From Sphingomonas rubra (GTDB lineage Bacteria; Pseudomonadota; Alphaproteobacteria; Sphingomonadales; Sphingomonadaceae): a stretch of 64,000 nucleotides of DNA. The stretch covers positions 124,001-188,000 of the forward strand of contig NZ_FOXP01000007.1 of assembly GCF_900115745.1 (NCBI RefSeq), in the 5' to 3' direction. The position numbers and the translations under genes were made by a program. This document shows, piece by piece, positions 16,939 to 27,124 of the stretch (the stretch's first letter is position 1; every line of letters starts with the position of its first letter). The notes under the pieces are model-generated. The model was given only the letters and a program-made list of their open reading frames with translations. It was not told the DNA's origin and searched no databases.

Positions 16939-17994
16939 CTAACGCCGGACGCGCGTGACGTGGCCCATCTTGCGCCCAGGCCGCGCGCTGTGCTTGCCGT
17001 AGAGGTGTAGGTGCGCGTGCGTATCGGCGAGTGCGGCACTCCAGGGATCGTCGCCGATCAGATTCTCCATCTCGACCCGGTCCCCCGTTCGCGCGGTCGC
17101 ACCGAGCGGCAGGCCGCAGATCGCGCGCACGTGGTTCTCGAACTGCGAGCACTCGGCGCCCTCGATCGTCCAGTGACCGGAATTATGGACGCGCGGCGCC
17201 ATCTCGTTGAACACCGGTCCGTCGGCGCCGACGAAGAACTCGCAGGCGAGCACGCCGACATAGTCGAGCTCGGCCGCGATGCGACAGGCGAGCGCGGTCG
17301 CCTCCTCGGCCTGCGCCTCCACCTCGGCGGGCGCGGGGAGGGTGGAGGTGCGCAGGATCGCGTCGCGGTGGACGTTGTGGGGCGCGTCGTAGCGGACGGT
17401 GGCGCCGTCCTGCCCGCGCGCGATCAGGATGGAGAATTCATGGGTGAAGGACACGAACGCCTCCAGCACCGCGGGCCCACCGATCGCCGCCCAGGCGGCG
17501 TCTGCGTCGGCGAGGGAGGACAGCCGCATCTGGCCCTTGCCGTCGTAGCCGAAGCGCGCGGTCTTCAGGATGGCCGGGCAGCGCACCGTCTCCAGCGCGG
17601 CGGCGAGATCGTCGCGGTCGGCAACCGGCGCCCAGCGTGCGGGACGGCCGCCGACCCCTTCGACGAAGCGTTTCTCCGCCACCCGGTCCTGCGCCACCGC
17701 CAGTGCGCGGGGGTGGGGGTGGACGGGCACCCGCTCGGCCAGCCATTCGACCGGTCCGACGGCGACGTTCTCGAACTCGTAGGTGACGACGTCGCAGGCG
17801 GCGGCGAAATCGCCCAGCACGATGCGGTTGTGGTAATCGGCGCGCGTCAGGCTGGTCGCGGTCTGCGCGGCGACGCTCTCCCGATCGGGGGCGAGCACGT
17901 GGGTGCGGTAGCCGAGCTGCGCGGCGGCGACCGCGAGCATCCGGCCGAGCTGGCCACCACCGAGGATGCCGATCGTCGATCCGGGCGGCAGCAT
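16939..17994 (-). CDS. purK: 5-(carboxyamino)imidazole ribonucleotide synthase
   Basis: 351 aa from ATG 17994. ATP-grasp enzyme: GILGGGQLGRMLA start, EFENVAVGPVEWLA, AILKTARFGYDGKGQ and the metal-binding EFFVGADGPVFNEMAPRVHNSGHWT. It makes N5-CAIR from AIR, bicarbonate and ATP. The start overlaps the purE stop by one base (TGATG), a standard purEK operon. Confidence 0.96.
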   Translation of the reverse strand: MLPPGSTIGILGGGQLGRMLAVAAAQLGYRTHVLAPDRESVAAQTATSLTRADYHNRIVLGDFAAACDVVTYEFENVAVGPVEWLAERVPVHPHPRALAVAQDRVAEKRFVEGVGGRPARWAPVADRDDLAAALETVRCPAILKTARFGYDGKGQMRLSSLADADAAWAAIGGPAVLEAFVSFTHEFSILIARGQDGATVRYDAPHNVHRDAILRTSTLPAPAEVEAQAEEATALACRIAAELDYVGVLACEFFVGADGPVFNEMAPRVHNSGHWTIEGAECSQFENHVRAICGLPLGATARTGDRVEMENLIGDDPWSAALADTHAHLHLYGKHSARPGRKMGHVTRVRR

Positions 17995-18470
17995 CAGTTC
18001 GGCGCGTCCGCGACCGCCTCGGTCTGCGCCGCACGCCATGTCCGCAGGCGCGCCGACAACGCCTCGTCGCCGGTCGCCAGGATCGCGGCGGCGAGCAGCC
18101 CGGCATTGATCGCGCCGGCACGACCGATCGCCAGCGTGCCGACGGGGATGCCGCCCGGCATCTGCACGATCGACAACAGGCTATCCATGCCCGATAGCGC
18201 CTTGGACTCGACCGGTACGCCGAGCACCGGCAGGTGCGTCATCGCCGCGACCATGCCAGGCAGGTGCGCCGCCCCGCCCGCGCCGGCGATCACAACCTTC
18301 AGGCCGCGTTCCGCGGCGGTGGCGGCGTAATCGTACAGCCGCTGCGGCGTGCGGTGCGCCGACACCACCCGCGTTTCGTGCGCCACGCCGAGCGCACTCA
18401 GCGTCTCGGCGGCGTGGCGCATCGTTTCCCAATCGGACGTCGAGCCCATGATGATGCCGACCAGCGTCAT
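17994..18470 (-). CDS. purE: 5-(carboxyamino)imidazole ribonucleotide mutase
   Basis: 158 aa from ATG 18470; a GTG two codons upstream (18476) is an equal alternative because neither has a clear ribosome-binding site. Class I PurE signatures are [34 protein letters not shown] and [22 protein letters not shown]. It converts N5-CAIR to CAIR. It is the first gene of purEK. Confidence 0.96.
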   Translation of the reverse strand: MTLVGIIMGSTSDWETMRHAAETLSALGVAHETRVVSAHRTPQRLYDYAATAAERGLKVVIAGAGGAAHLPGMVAAMTHLPVLGVPVESKALSGMDSLLSIVQMPGGIPVGTLAIGRAGAINAGLLAAAILATGDEALSARLRTWRAAQTEAVADAPN

Positions 18471-18634
18471 GGCCACCGGTTAGCCGCGCGCGCGGGGCAG
18501 GGCAACGGGGCAGGCTCGGCGCCGGCCTGCTCGTCCCGCGATTGGACGGCGCCGCCGGACAGGCGTACGTCACGTTGGTGCACTGAACCGGGTTGCGTCG
18601 GCTTGGGGCACGACATCGTAGGGGGAGAAGCTCG

Positions 18635-19330
18635 ATGGACGGAGCGGCAGGCGTGATCGCGGCGGCGGCGGCGTTCGTGGGGACGCATTTCCTGCTCTCG
18701 CATCCGCTGCGGCGGCCGCTGGTCGCGGCGCTCGGCGAGTGGGGATTTCTGCTGCTCTACTCGCTGGTCGCGGCGGTGACGCTCGGCTGGCTGGTGCTGG
18801 CCTATCGCGCGGCGCCGGCGAGCGCGCCGTGGTGGCCGGTCGGCGACGGGCTGTGGGCGGTCGCCACCGCGCTGATGCTCGCCGCGTCGGTGTTGCTGAT
18901 GGGGTCGCTGGTCGGCAATCCCGCGCTGCCAAACCCGACCGGCACCACCACCCCGCCGGCCGAGGCGCGCGGCGTGTTCGCGATCACCCGTCACCCGATG
19001 ATGTGGTCCTTTGCGATCTGGGGCGTCGCGCACGTCATCGTCTATCCCGTCGCGGCGAACATCGTCGTCGCGGTCGGGATCGCTTTCCTGGCGCTGGTCG
19101 GCGCGGCGATGCAGGATCGCAAAAAGGCGGCGCTCGACCCGCGCGGCTGGCCCGCCTGGGAGGCTAGGACGAGCTACTGGCCGTTCGCCGCCATCCTCCG
19201 CCGCCACGCGCGGGCCAGCGGGCTCGGCGCGCATGCGATCGGCGGCGGGCTGGTCGTGTGGCTGGTCGCCACCTGGGCGCACCTGCCGCTCGCCGGATGG
19301 CCCGCCGGCATCTGGCGATGGATCGGCTGA
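18635..19330 (+). CDS. NnrU family membrane protein
   Basis: 231 aa from ATG 18635, preceded by GGGGGAG. Six or so hydrophobic helices, with the conserved FAITRHPMMWSFAIWG block and GTHFLLSHPLR near the N-terminus, identify NnrU. NnrU relatives are linked to nitric oxide/nitrite reduction and, in photosynthetic bacteria, carotenoid isomerisation. No denitrification genes are nearby, so the role here is open. Confidence 0.9.
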   Translation: MDGAAGVIAAAAAFVGTHFLLSHPLRRPLVAALGEWGFLLLYSLVAAVTLGWLVLAYRAAPASAPWWPVGDGLWAVATALMLAASVLLMGSLVGNPALPNPTGTTTPPAEARGVFAITRHPMMWSFAIWGVAHVIVYPVAANIVVAVGIAFLALVGAAMQDRKKAALDPRGWPAWEARTSYWPFAAILRRHARASGLGAHAIGGGLVVWLVATWAHLPLAGWPAGIWRWIG

Positions 19331-19334
19331 GTTC

Positions 19335-20021
19335 TCAGCGCTCCGACAGATAATAGCGGTCGAGCGCGGTGAGGTCGTCGTCGAGCTCGTAGACGATCGG
19401 CTGGCCGGTCGGAATCTCCAGACCGGTGATCTCGTCGTCCGGAATGTTCGACAGGTGCTTGACCAGCGCGCGCAAGCTGTTGCCATGGGCGGAGATCAGC
19501 ACCCGGTTGCCCGATTTCAGCGCCGGCGCGATGCGACCGTTCCAATAGGGGAGCACGCGCTCGATCGTGTCCTTCAGGCTCTCCGCCTTGGGAATGGCGA
19601 TCCCGGCGTAGCGGCGGTCGTTCGTGAGGTCGAAGGCGCCACCATCGGCCGCGGCGGGCGGCGGCACGTCGAAGCTGCGGCGCCAGATCTTCACCTGATC
19701 CTCGCCGTGCTCGGCCACCGTCTCCGCCTTGTTGAGCCCGGTCAGCCCGCCATAATGCCGCTCGTTCAGGCGCCAGTCCTTCTCCGTCGGCAGCCACAGC
19801 CGACCCATCGCTTCCAGCGCCAGGTTGAGCGTCTTGATCGCGCGCAGCTGGAGCGAGGTGAAGGTGAGATCGAAGTCGAGGCCCTTGGCCGCCATCAGCT
19901 CGCCCGCGGCGCGCGCCTCGGCGGCGCCCTGCTCGGTCACGTCGACGTCCCACCAGCCGGTGAATCGATTCTCCAGATTCCACGCAGACTGGCCGTGGCG
20001 GATGAGGACGAGCTGCGGCAT
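19335..20021 (-). CDS. gpmA: 2,3-bisphosphoglycerate-dependent phosphoglycerate mutase
   Basis: 228 aa. The phosphohistidine motif [10 protein letters not shown] is at the N-terminus, followed by [29 protein letters not shown] and [15 protein letters not shown] with the second catalytic His. It interconverts 3- and 2-phosphoglycerate in glycolysis. Its 3' end lies 4 bp from the nnrU stop (convergent). Confidence 0.95.
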   Translation of the reverse strand: MPQLVLIRHGQSAWNLENRFTGWWDVDVTEQGAAEARAAGELMAAKGLDFDLTFTSLQLRAIKTLNLALEAMGRLWLPTEKDWRLNERHYGGLTGLNKAETVAEHGEDQVKIWRRSFDVPPPAAADGGAFDLTNDRRYAGIAIPKAESLKDTIERVLPYWNGRIAPALKSGNRVLISAHGNSLRALVKHLSNIPDDEITGLEIPTGQPIVYELDDDLTALDRYYLSER

Positions 20022-20032
20022 TGAGGTTCCTT

Positions 20033-20485
20033 TTACAGGGCCAGCGTCATGAAGCGGTTGTGCGGGCTCGCCTCGTAGTCGGCGAAAGGCTCCGCGTCCA
20101 CGAAGCCCGCTCGCTCGTACAGCGCCACCGCCGGGCGGTAGCTAGCGGTCACGCCCGTCTCCAGGCTGAGCCGGTCGTAGCCGCGAGCGCGCGCCTCCGC
20201 GACGATCCGGCCGAGTAGGGCCGCGCCGATGCCGTGACCCGGCATTGCGGAGCGCATCGATTTGACCTCGCCATGCCTGGCGTCGAGTTGGCGCAGCGCG
20301 CCGAAGCCGGCGAGCGTGCCATCGATCCAGGCGGTGAAGAAGGTCACGTCCGCCGCGGCCAAGGCATCGGCACCCAGCGCGAAGGAGAACCCTTCGGGCA
20401 CCGCGCCGCGCTGTTCCGCCAGATGGGCGGCGAGCAACGCGGCGACATGGGGGCTGCGCGGATCGTCCTGCCGGATGTCGACCAT
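20033..20485 (-). CDS. GNAT family N-acetyltransferase
   Basis: 150 aa. Acetyl-CoA-binding motif around [27 protein letters not shown], then RLSLETG and [12 protein letters not shown]. The N-terminal [20 protein letters not shown] resembles the PhnO/YjaB-like small GNATs. The substrate is unknown. It lies between gpmA and the M14 peptidase on the same strand. Confidence 0.87.
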   Translation of the reverse strand: MVDIRQDDPRSPHVAALLAAHLAEQRGAVPEGFSFALGADALAAADVTFFTAWIDGTLAGFGALRQLDARHGEVKSMRSAMPGHGIGAALLGRIVAEARARGYDRLSLETGVTASYRPAVALYERAGFVDAEPFADYEASPHNRFMTLAL

Positions 20486-20493
20486 TCCGCCGG

Positions 20494-21615
20494 CTACAGC
20501 TCGTCGATCATGTCCGCGAGCGTCTCCAGCATCGCGTGGGCGAGCCGCTTCGAGCGTTCGGGACTCCAGCCGAATTCCGGATCGGGGTTGGGATCATGAT
20601 CCTTGAACGGCATCTCCAGCGTCATCGATACCGCGCCGAACCGCTCGGCCAGCTGGTTGGTCGACATCGCCAGGTTGGCGGTGCCGGGTGCCGCCTTCTG
20701 GTACCCCTTCTCCGTCTGGAAATCGGGGGTGTGCGCGGCGAGGCGGCGGCCATACTCCGTGAACCTGGCGCCGTGATCGTCGGTCCAGGAAGGAATACCC
20801 TCGTAGCCGGCGAGGAAGTTGGCGGGGATCGCCTCGTCGCCGTGGACGTCGATGGCGACGTCGACTCCGGTGCGGTCCATCTCGGCCAGTACGCACAGCA
20901 CTTCCGGGCTCCGCTCCGGCGAAGGGGCGTGCCACTCGCGGTTAAGATTGACTCCTGCGGCGTTGGTGCGCAGGTGCCCGCGCGCCGTGCCGTCGGGGTT
21001 CATGTTGGGGACGAGGTGGACTGTCGCCTTGGCGAGCAGCGCGGCGATGCCAGGCGCGCTCCCGTCGGCGAGATGCTCGATCGCGCCCTCCATCCACCAT
21101 TCACACATCGATTCTCCCGGATGCTGGCGGGCGTAGAGCCAGACCTGCTTGGTGCCGGCGCCGACCCGAAAATAGTCGATCGCGCGGCCGTCCAGGCTCT
21201 GGCCCAGTTCGCGATGCGCGAAACCGGGCAGCGCCGCGGCGCGGGCGACCAGTGCGTCGTGCATCTCGCTCGTATAGGGCGCGAAATAGGCGAACCAGAC
21301 GAGGGGGCCGTCCGCGGTCCACGTCCATTCGAGCACGCCGTCGGCGTAGCGCGTGTCGGCCATCCGCCAGGCCTGCCGGTCGGTGGAGGCGCGCACGCGG
21401 TAGCCGGGCCAGCCGAACGGGTAGGCGGATAGCCCGGCGTTGACGATCCTGAAGGTGAGGGCGCGCCCATCCGCCTCCGCGACCCGGAAGTAGAACCATT
21501 GAAAGAAATCGGAGTCGCGGTCGCGGACGATTTCCAGGTTGATCCGGTCGCCGTCGATCGCGACCACGCGGATGTTGCCGCCGTCGAAGGCGGCGTTGAT
21601 GATGGGGTTGCTCAT
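20494..21615 (-). CDS. M14-type carboxypeptidase (cytosolic carboxypeptidase-like)
   Basis: 373 aa. The N-terminal beta domain (FFQWFYFRVAEADGRALTFRIVNAG) and the zinc motif HPGESMCEWWMEG, then NREWHAPSPERSPEV and AIDVHGDEAIPANF, identify the M14D cytosolic carboxypeptidase group. ITLEMPFKD near the end supplies the catalytic Glu. It probably trims C-terminal residues from peptides. Its ATG overlaps the DUF4136 gene stop as ATGA. Confidence 0.9.
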   Translation of the reverse strand: MSNPIINAAFDGGNIRVVAIDGDRINLEIVRDRDSDFFQWFYFRVAEADGRALTFRIVNAGLSAYPFGWPGYRVRASTDRQAWRMADTRYADGVLEWTWTADGPLVWFAYFAPYTSEMHDALVARAAALPGFAHRELGQSLDGRAIDYFRVGAGTKQVWLYARQHPGESMCEWWMEGAIEHLADGSAPGIAALLAKATVHLVPNMNPDGTARGHLRTNAAGVNLNREWHAPSPERSPEVLCVLAEMDRTGVDVAIDVHGDEAIPANFLAGYEGIPSWTDDHGARFTEYGRRLAAHTPDFQTEKGYQKAAPGTANLAMSTNQLAERFGAVSMTLEMPFKDHDPNPDPEFGWSPERSKRLAHAMLETLADMIDEL

Positions 21616-22235
21616 TTCACCTCTATGGTCCGGCCGGACTCGCCGGGGAAGCCGGCGAACAGTGCGCCTGCGAGGCGTGTCGCCTGATCCCCCGCCTGCG
21701 GATCGGCGCGGCGCGGGTCGGAATAGCCGTGGACGCGTCCTTCCCAGACCGGGCTCTGGTCGACGCGGCGCTTGATCGTCACCGCCAACTCGGTCTCGAC
21801 GATCTCGCGCGCGCCGCCGCCGCCGATCGGGAAGCCGACGCCCCCGCCCAGGCCCACGCCACCTCCGCCGCGGTAGCCGCCGCCCGAGAAGCCGCCGCCG
21901 CCGATGCCGATCGACACCGGCGAACGACGCGGCGGTGCGAGACGGCCCTGGCGGGTAAAGGAGACGGTAGCGATCAACTGCGGCTGCGTGCCGGCGGGCG
22001 CCAGCGCGTAGCCGTTGCGCAGCAGCTCCGATTCAACGGCGGCGGCGTAGGTCTTGTACTCGATGGAAGCGGGCACGCCCGGCGCGGTCAGCGGCTCGAC
22101 CCGTATGGTGCCGCGATCGATCGGCTCGCCCAGATGATAGCGCAGGACCTGCGCGGGCGGCAGGCCGCCGCCGGTGGCGCAGGCCGCCAGCGATAGGCCG
22201 GCGAGGAACAGAGCGGCGGGCGTGCGGATCGACAT
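21612..22235 (-). CDS. DUF4136 lipoprotein
   Basis: 207 aa. Lipoprotein signal peptide ending LSLAAC (Cys about residue 19), then a DUF4136-type domain (TYAAAVESELLRNGYAL, then REIVETELAVTIKRR, WEGRVHGYSDPR). A glycine-rich insert (about 110-140) sits in the middle. Expected in the outer membrane or periplasm; function unknown. It is the first gene of an operon with the M14 peptidase. Confidence 0.82.
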   Translation of the reverse strand: MSIRTPAALFLAGLSLAACATGGGLPPAQVLRYHLGEPIDRGTIRVEPLTAPGVPASIEYKTYAAAVESELLRNGYALAPAGTQPQLIATVSFTRQGRLAPPRRSPVSIGIGGGGFSGGGYRGGGGVGLGGGVGFPIGGGGAREIVETELAVTIKRRVDQSPVWEGRVHGYSDPRRADPQAGDQATRLAGALFAGFPGESGRTIEVK

Positions 22236-22365
22236 GGAACGGACCTCGAATCAAACGTTGCGTGGGCGAAACGCCCGAACTCGCCGGTCCGTTGCTTGAC
22301 CGGGCACCGTCAGGTCACTATGCGGCGGCGCTTTCCCAGACACTCGAACAAGAAGCATCGGCGCC

Positions 22366-22491
22366 ATGAAGATCCGTAATTCGCTGAAGTCGCTCAAGGA
22401 CCGGCACCGGGACAACCGCGTAATCCGTCGTCGCGGCCGCACCTACGTCATCAACAAGACCAATCGTCGTTTCAAGGCACGTCAGGGCTGA
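22366..22491 (+). CDS. ykgO: 50S ribosomal protein L36, YkgO type
   Basis: 41 aa, very basic, [20 protein letters not shown] through [12 protein letters not shown]. It is the long L36 form that lacks the zinc-binding Cys/His set. The lack of zinc ligands means it can serve when zinc is scarce, but in sphingomonads it is often the only L36. The gene was found by direct translation from ATG 22366 and starts 131 bp from the divergent DUF4136 lipoprotein gene. Confidence 0.95.
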   Translation: MKIRNSLKSLKDRHRDNRVIRRRGRTYVINKTNRRFKARQG

Positions 22492-22505
22492 TTTCGGCCG
22501 CCGCG

Positions 22506-23126
22506 ATGGGTGGCGATCTTCCCACCGCGGTCATCTTCGACGTCGGTCGGGTCCTGTACGAGTGGGACCCGCGCCACCTCTACGAGCGTCTTATCCCGCC
22601 GGGTGAGGCGCTCGACGCGTTCCTGCGCGACGTTGTCACCATCGAGTGGCATTTCCAGCACGATGCCGGCCGCGATTTTGCCGACACGTCGGCAGAACTG
22701 ACCGCGCTCCATCCTCAGCATGCCGAGCTGATCGCCGCATGGGGGCCGCGTTTCGCCGAGAGCATCCCCGGCCCGGTCGCCGATATGCCGGCGCTGGTAG
22801 AGCGGCTGGACGAGGCGGGCGTCCCGCTGTTCGCGATCACCAATTTCAGCCACGAATTCTTTCCGCCGTTCCGCGCGGCTGAGGCAGCGCTGTTCGACCG
22901 GTTTCGCGACATCATCGTGTCCGGTGCCGAGCGGTTGGTGAAGCCCGATCCGGCGATCTACCACTTGGCGCTCGATCGATTCGGGCTGCGCGCCTCGGAG
23001 GCGGTGTTCATCGACGATAACGCGGCGAACGTCTCGGCCGCCGCGGCGTTCGGGATGCACGCGATCCTGTTCACTGGTGCGGCCGACCTGATCCCGCGCC
23101 TGCGCGCGCTCGGCTTGCCCGCTTAG
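22506..23126 (+). CDS. HAD family hydrolase (YihX-like)
   Basis: 206 aa. HAD motif I is IFDVGRVLYEWDP, the YihX-type variant in which FDxG replaces DxDG. Motif II lies in AITNFSHEFF, Lys in LVKPDPAIY and the acidic motif IV in VFIDDNAANVSAA. It is probably a sugar-phosphate phosphatase. It starts 14 bp after L36 and its stop overlaps the L,D-transpeptidase stop by 4 bp (convergent). Confidence 0.88.
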   Translation: MGGDLPTAVIFDVGRVLYEWDPRHLYERLIPPGEALDAFLRDVVTIEWHFQHDAGRDFADTSAELTALHPQHAELIAAWGPRFAESIPGPVADMPALVERLDEAGVPLFAITNFSHEFFPPFRAAEAALFDRFRDIIVSGAERLVKPDPAIYHLALDRFGLRASEAVFIDDNAANVSAAAAFGMHAILFTGAADLIPRLRALGLPA

Positions 23127-23707
23127 CGCGTCAGCGCGGCGAGCTGCGCGCCGTTGGCCCGCATCGCGTCGGTCATCAGCAAGTCGCGATCGAGCCGGTC
23201 GCCGTATACGTCCTGATCGGTGACGACCACGGTGGTGCCGAGATCGGTGATCGAGAACAGGCGCTTGGCGAACTCGGCGGGCAACCGCACGCAGCCGTGC
23301 GAATCGGGAAAGCCGGGGTTCTTGCCCGCATGGAGCGCGATGCCGTCCCATGTCAGCCGCTGCATGAAGGGCATCGGCGCACTGTTGTAGAGGTTTGAGA
23401 AGTGCTTCTCGTTCTTCTGCAGGATCGGATAGATGCCGATCGGCGTGTCGTTGCCTTCCTTGCCGGTCGAGACGCTGGAGGCGGCGACCAGCGTGTCGCC
23501 GCGGTAGACGAACGCACGCTGCTGCGGGATGCTGACGACCACGGTGACGGGATCGGCGGCCACCATCTCCGTCGCGGCGGACCAGACGAACTTGTTTGGC
23601 TGGAGCGTGGAGGCGGCGGCGTCGACGGCCAGGGCGGCGTCGCTGGCGAGGGCGGGAGAGGCGCTCAGCGTCGCGGCGGCGGCCAGCGCGAGGAACAGGT
23701 GCTTCAT
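23123..23707 (-). CDS. L,D-transpeptidase (YkuD)
   Basis: 194 aa. Signal peptide ending SASPALASD; YkuD domain with GIALHAGKNPGFPDSHGCVRLP, in which His and the catalytic Cys lie in the expected spacing. It forms 3-3 peptidoglycan cross-links or attaches proteins to the wall in the periplasm. It is divergent from a second, different L,D-transpeptidase-like gene. Confidence 0.92.
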   Translation of the reverse strand: MKHLFLALAAAATLSASPALASDAALAVDAAASTLQPNKFVWSAATEMVAADPVTVVVSIPQQRAFVYRGDTLVAASSVSTGKEGNDTPIGIYPILQKNEKHFSNLYNSAPMPFMQRLTWDGIALHAGKNPGFPDSHGCVRLPAEFAKRLFSITDLGTTVVVTDQDVYGDRLDRDLLMTDAMRANGAQLAALTR

Positions 23708-23914
23708 CGTCCAAAAACCCTTTGTAAGCTCAACAAACCCCTTGACTTCTTAACGCACGACTATCCGGAAGGTGCCGAAGGTTGTGCGCGACGAGCTGTT
23801 CATGGCTTGCGGCGAATGGCGGAACTTGGGTAGCAAGTCGCGGCAAACGCTACAGAATTTTCATCGTTGATCGGGTATAGGGCGGCCAAACGGGTCAACT
23901 TTGGCGGGGTATCG

Positions 23915-24607
23915 ATGCACGACACGGACGGGGCGCTGGGGCGTCGGGCGGTGATTCGGAACGGGTTGGTGATGGCGGGCGCGATGGCGATCCCGGGGGC
24001 GGTATCGTCGGCGACGCGGCGGCTGACCGCGCGCGACCTGAAGCCGCTGAAGCAGCCGCCCGCCCCCGCACCGGCCCGGCCGCTGGTGTCGTCCAAGGTC
24101 GTCCGCCCCGAGCTGCTGCGCCGCGCGCTCGCCTCGCTCCAGCGACATGGTTCGCGGGTGGCGCAGCACGACCGGATGGCGATCGTCGATTTCACCGCGG
24201 GATCGTCGCAGCCGCGTTTCCACTTCGTCGACCTGGCGAGCGGCGCGAGCACGTCGCTGCTGGTCGCGCACGGCAGCGGCTCCGATCCGGCGCATACCGG
24301 CTATCTGAAGCGCTTCTCCAACGATTTCGGCTCCAACGCCTCGTCGGAGGGCGCGTTCGTGACCGCCGACTATTATGTCGGCAAGCACGGCCGGTCGCAG
24401 CGGATGATCGGCCTGGACCCGACCAACTGCAACGCGCTGGGCCGCGCGCTGGTGATCCATTCGGCCTGGTATGCCAATCCCGACATGCTGCGCACCCACG
24501 GCATGCTGGGCCGCAGCCAGGGCTGCTTCGCGGTCGGCGAGCGCGACCTGGATCAGGTCTTCGCACGCCTCGGGCCCGGCCGGATGATCTACGCCGCCAA
24601 GGTCTGA
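23915..24607 (+). CDS. Murein L,D-transpeptidase catalytic-domain protein (YkuD_2), probable Tat substrate
   Basis: 230 aa from ATG 23915, preceded by GGCGGGG. The N-terminus carries a twin-arginine-like segment (LGRRAVIRNGLVMAGAMAIPGAVSSA), suggesting Tat export. The YkuD_2 catalytic block is at the C-terminus: VIHSAWYAN, then RSQGCFAVGERDLDQV with the catalytic Cys. The motif is RSQGCF instead of the SHGCVR of classical YkuD enzymes. Periplasmic. The upstream open frame (from 23867) has no ribosome-binding site. Confidence 0.85.
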   Translation: MHDTDGALGRRAVIRNGLVMAGAMAIPGAVSSATRRLTARDLKPLKQPPAPAPARPLVSSKVVRPELLRRALASLQRHGSRVAQHDRMAIVDFTAGSSQPRFHFVDLASGASTSLLVAHGSGSDPAHTGYLKRFSNDFGSNASSEGAFVTADYYVGKHGRSQRMIGLDPTNCNALGRALVIHSAWYANPDMLRTHGMLGRSQGCFAVGERDLDQVFARLGPGRMIYAAKV

Positions 24608-24664
24608 TCCGACAGGCCATCGTCGCGGTGGCGCGCACGCGCCATCGCCGCTATCGCGCGCGGC

Positions 24665-25762
24665 ATGACCAAGCCTGGCCTGCTGCCCGAAGGATTCCAT
24701 GACCGCCTGCCGCCGTTCGCCGATGCCGCGGCGAGCGTCGAGGCGCGGGTGCTGGAGGCGGCGAGGGCGCACGGATACGAGCGCGTCGACCCGCCGCTCG
24801 CCGAATTCGCCGACGAGCTGGCCGCGCGGCTGAAGGCGGGCGGGCTGACGGACGCGGTGCGCTTCGTCGATCCCGTCGGCCAGGCGACGCTGGCAATCCG
24901 GCCCGACCTGACCGCGCAGGTGGCGCGGATCGCGGCGACCCGGATGGGGCATCACCCGCGGCCGGTGCGGCTGTCCTACGCGGGATCGGTGCTGAAGCTG
25001 CGCGGCCGGCAGCTGGCGCCCGCGCGCGAGCTGCGCCAGGTCGGGGCCGAGCTGATCGGGCTCGACTCGGTGGCGGCCGCGCAAGAGGTGGTCGGCGTCG
25101 CGGTGGAGGCGCTCGCGACCGCCGGTGTGCACGGTATCTCGATCGATTTCACGCTGCCCGACCTGATCGACACGCTGGCGGGCGGGCCGCTGCCGGTCGG
25201 GAATGTCGGCGTCCTGCGCGACCGGCTCGATGCCAAGGACGCCGCAGGTGTCGCCGAGGTGGCGCCCGCCTATCTGCCGCTGATCGAGGCGGCGGGGCCG
25301 TTCGACGCGGCGATGGAGCGGTTGCGCGCGTTCGACGCGGGCGGCGTTCTGGCGAGCCGGCTCGACGGGCTGGCGGCGATCCGCGCGGGGCTGGGCGAGA
25401 GCGTCGCGGTGACGCTGGACCCGACCGAGCGGCACGGGTTCGAGTACCAGTCCTGGCTCGGCTTCTCGCTGTTCGCGGCGGAGCCGGCGCGCGAACTGGG
25501 GCGCGGTGGCACCTACCTGATCGTCCATGCCGACGGGCGGGAAGAGGCGGCCACCGGCTTCTCGCTCTACGCGGATGCGCTGCTCGGCCCGGCGGCGCCG
25601 GAGCGCCGGCGATTGTTCCTGCCGCTCGGCACCCCCGCCCGCGACGGTGCGCGGTTGCGCGCGGACGGATGGGTGACGGTGGCGCAGCTAGACGCCGACG
25701 ATAGTGCCGAGGGGCAGCTGGCGACGCATATCTGGGTGGCGGGGGAAGCGCGGGCGCTGTAG
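24665..25762 (+). CDS. hisZ: ATP phosphoribosyltransferase regulatory subunit
   Basis: 365 aa. HisRS-like catalytic fold: [13 protein letters not shown] start, [11 protein letters not shown], then [17 protein letters not shown]. It lacks the tRNA-binding C-terminal domain of HisRS. HisZ forms a complex with short HisG for the first step of histidine synthesis; hisG itself is not in the window. It is followed by purA 37 bp downstream on the same strand. Confidence 0.9.
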   Translation: MTKPGLLPEGFHDRLPPFADAAASVEARVLEAARAHGYERVDPPLAEFADELAARLKAGGLTDAVRFVDPVGQATLAIRPDLTAQVARIAATRMGHHPRPVRLSYAGSVLKLRGRQLAPARELRQVGAELIGLDSVAAAQEVVGVAVEALATAGVHGISIDFTLPDLIDTLAGGPLPVGNVGVLRDRLDAKDAAGVAEVAPAYLPLIEAAGPFDAAMERLRAFDAGGVLASRLDGLAAIRAGLGESVAVTLDPTERHGFEYQSWLGFSLFAAEPARELGRGGTYLIVHADGREEAATGFSLYADALLGPAAPERRRLFLPLGTPARDGARLRADGWVTVAQLDADDSAEGQLATHIWVAGEARAL

Positions 25763-25799
25763 GCGGCGCCTGAACTCACGCATTCATGGGAGCAAGGCT

Positions 25800-27089
25800 T
25801 TGGCCAACGTAGCGGTCGTCGGCGCGCAATGGGGCGACGAGGGCAAGGGCAAGATCGTCGACTGGCTCGCCGAGCGTGCCGACATGGTGGTGCGCTTTCA
25901 GGGCGGGCACAATGCCGGGCACACGCTGGTGGTGGGCGGCGCCACCTACAAGCTGTCGCTGTTGCCGTCGGGGATCGTGCGCGGCACGCCATCGGTGATC
26001 GGCAACGGCGTGGTGCTGGACCCCTGGGCGCTGCGCGACGAGATCGCGCGGCTGGGCGAGCAGGGCGTGGTGGCGACGCCGGAGACGCTGCGGATCGCCG
26101 ACACCTGCGCGCTGATCCTGCCGTTCCATCGCGATCTCGACGCGCTGCGCGAGGATGCGAGCGGCGCGGGCAAGATCGGCACCACGCGACGCGGCATCGG
26201 CCCGGCGTACGAGGACAAGGTCGGGCGCCGTGCGCTGCGCGTATGCGACCTGGCGCATCTGGACGATCTCGACGCGCAGCTCGACCGGCTGCTGGCGCAT
26301 CACGACGCGCTGCGGGCGGGGTTCGGCGTGGCGGCGATCGACCGAGCCGCGCTAGTCGAGGAGCTGCGCGCGATCGCGGGATTTGTGCTGCCGTTCGCGA
26401 AGCCTGTATGGCGCGACCTGAACGAGGCACGCGCCGCGGGCAAGCGCATCCTGTTCGAGGGCGCGCAAGGCGTGCTGCTGGACGTGGATCACGGCACCTA
26501 CCCGTTCGTCACCTCGTCCAACACCATCGCGGGCACCGCGGCGGGGGGATCGGGGCTGGGCCCGGCGGCGGTCGGTTTCGTGCTGGGGATCGCCAAGGCC
26601 TATACCACGCGGGTCGGGTCGGGGCCGTTCCCGACCGAGCTGGCGGACGAGACGGGCGAGCGGCTGGGCGTGCGCGGACATGAGTTCGGCACGGTGACGG
26701 GCCGCAAGCGGCGTTGCGGCTGGTTCGACGCGGTACTGGTTCGGCAGTCGGCGGCGGTGTCGGGGATCACCGGCATCGCGCTGACCAAGCTCGACGTGCT
26801 CGACGGCTTCGAGGAGATCGCGGTCTGCACCGGGTATCGGCTGAGGGGCGAGACGCTGGACTATTTCCCGTCGCATGCCGCCGACCAGCGCGCGGTGGAG
26901 CCGATCTACGAGGTCATGGAAGGCTGGTCGGAGTCGACGGCCGGTGCGCGCAGCTGGGCGGAACTGCCCGCCGCGGCGATCAAATATATCCGCCGGATCG
27001 AGGAGTTGATCCGCTGCCCGGTGGCGCTGGTATCGACCAGTCCCGAGCGGGAGGACACGATCCTGGTACGCGATCCGTTCACCGACTGA
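25800..27089 (+). CDS. purA: Adenylosuccinate synthetase
   Basis: 429 aa from TTG 25800, a start fixed by family alignment ([23 protein letters not shown]) and by GGGAGCAAGG just upstream. No ATG/GTG fits near the conserved N-terminus, so TTG is the real start. Signatures are the P-loop-like [33 protein letters not shown] and the C-terminal [10 protein letters not shown]. It converts IMP and Asp to adenylosuccinate with GTP. Confidence 0.95.
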   Translation: MANVAVVGAQWGDEGKGKIVDWLAERADMVVRFQGGHNAGHTLVVGGATYKLSLLPSGIVRGTPSVIGNGVVLDPWALRDEIARLGEQGVVATPETLRIADTCALILPFHRDLDALREDASGAGKIGTTRRGIGPAYEDKVGRRALRVCDLAHLDDLDAQLDRLLAHHDALRAGFGVAAIDRAALVEELRAIAGFVLPFAKPVWRDLNEARAAGKRILFEGAQGVLLDVDHGTYPFVTSSNTIAGTAAGGSGLGPAAVGFVLGIAKAYTTRVGSGPFPTELADETGERLGVRGHEFGTVTGRKRRCGWFDAVLVRQSAAVSGITGIALTKLDVLDGFEEIAVCTGYRLRGETLDYFPSHAADQRAVEPIYEVMEGWSESTAGARSWAELPAAAIKYIRRIEELIRCPVALVSTSPEREDTILVRDPFTD

Positions 27090-27124
27090 GCGGATTAGAG
27101 CCGGCTTCGATCAGCTTTAATCAT

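Noticed and set aside
23861-25528. 555-codon minus-strand open frame across the YkuD_2 and hisZ genes
   Set aside because: Antisense to two recognisable proteins and Arg/Gln/Asp-rich as expected for a shadow frame.
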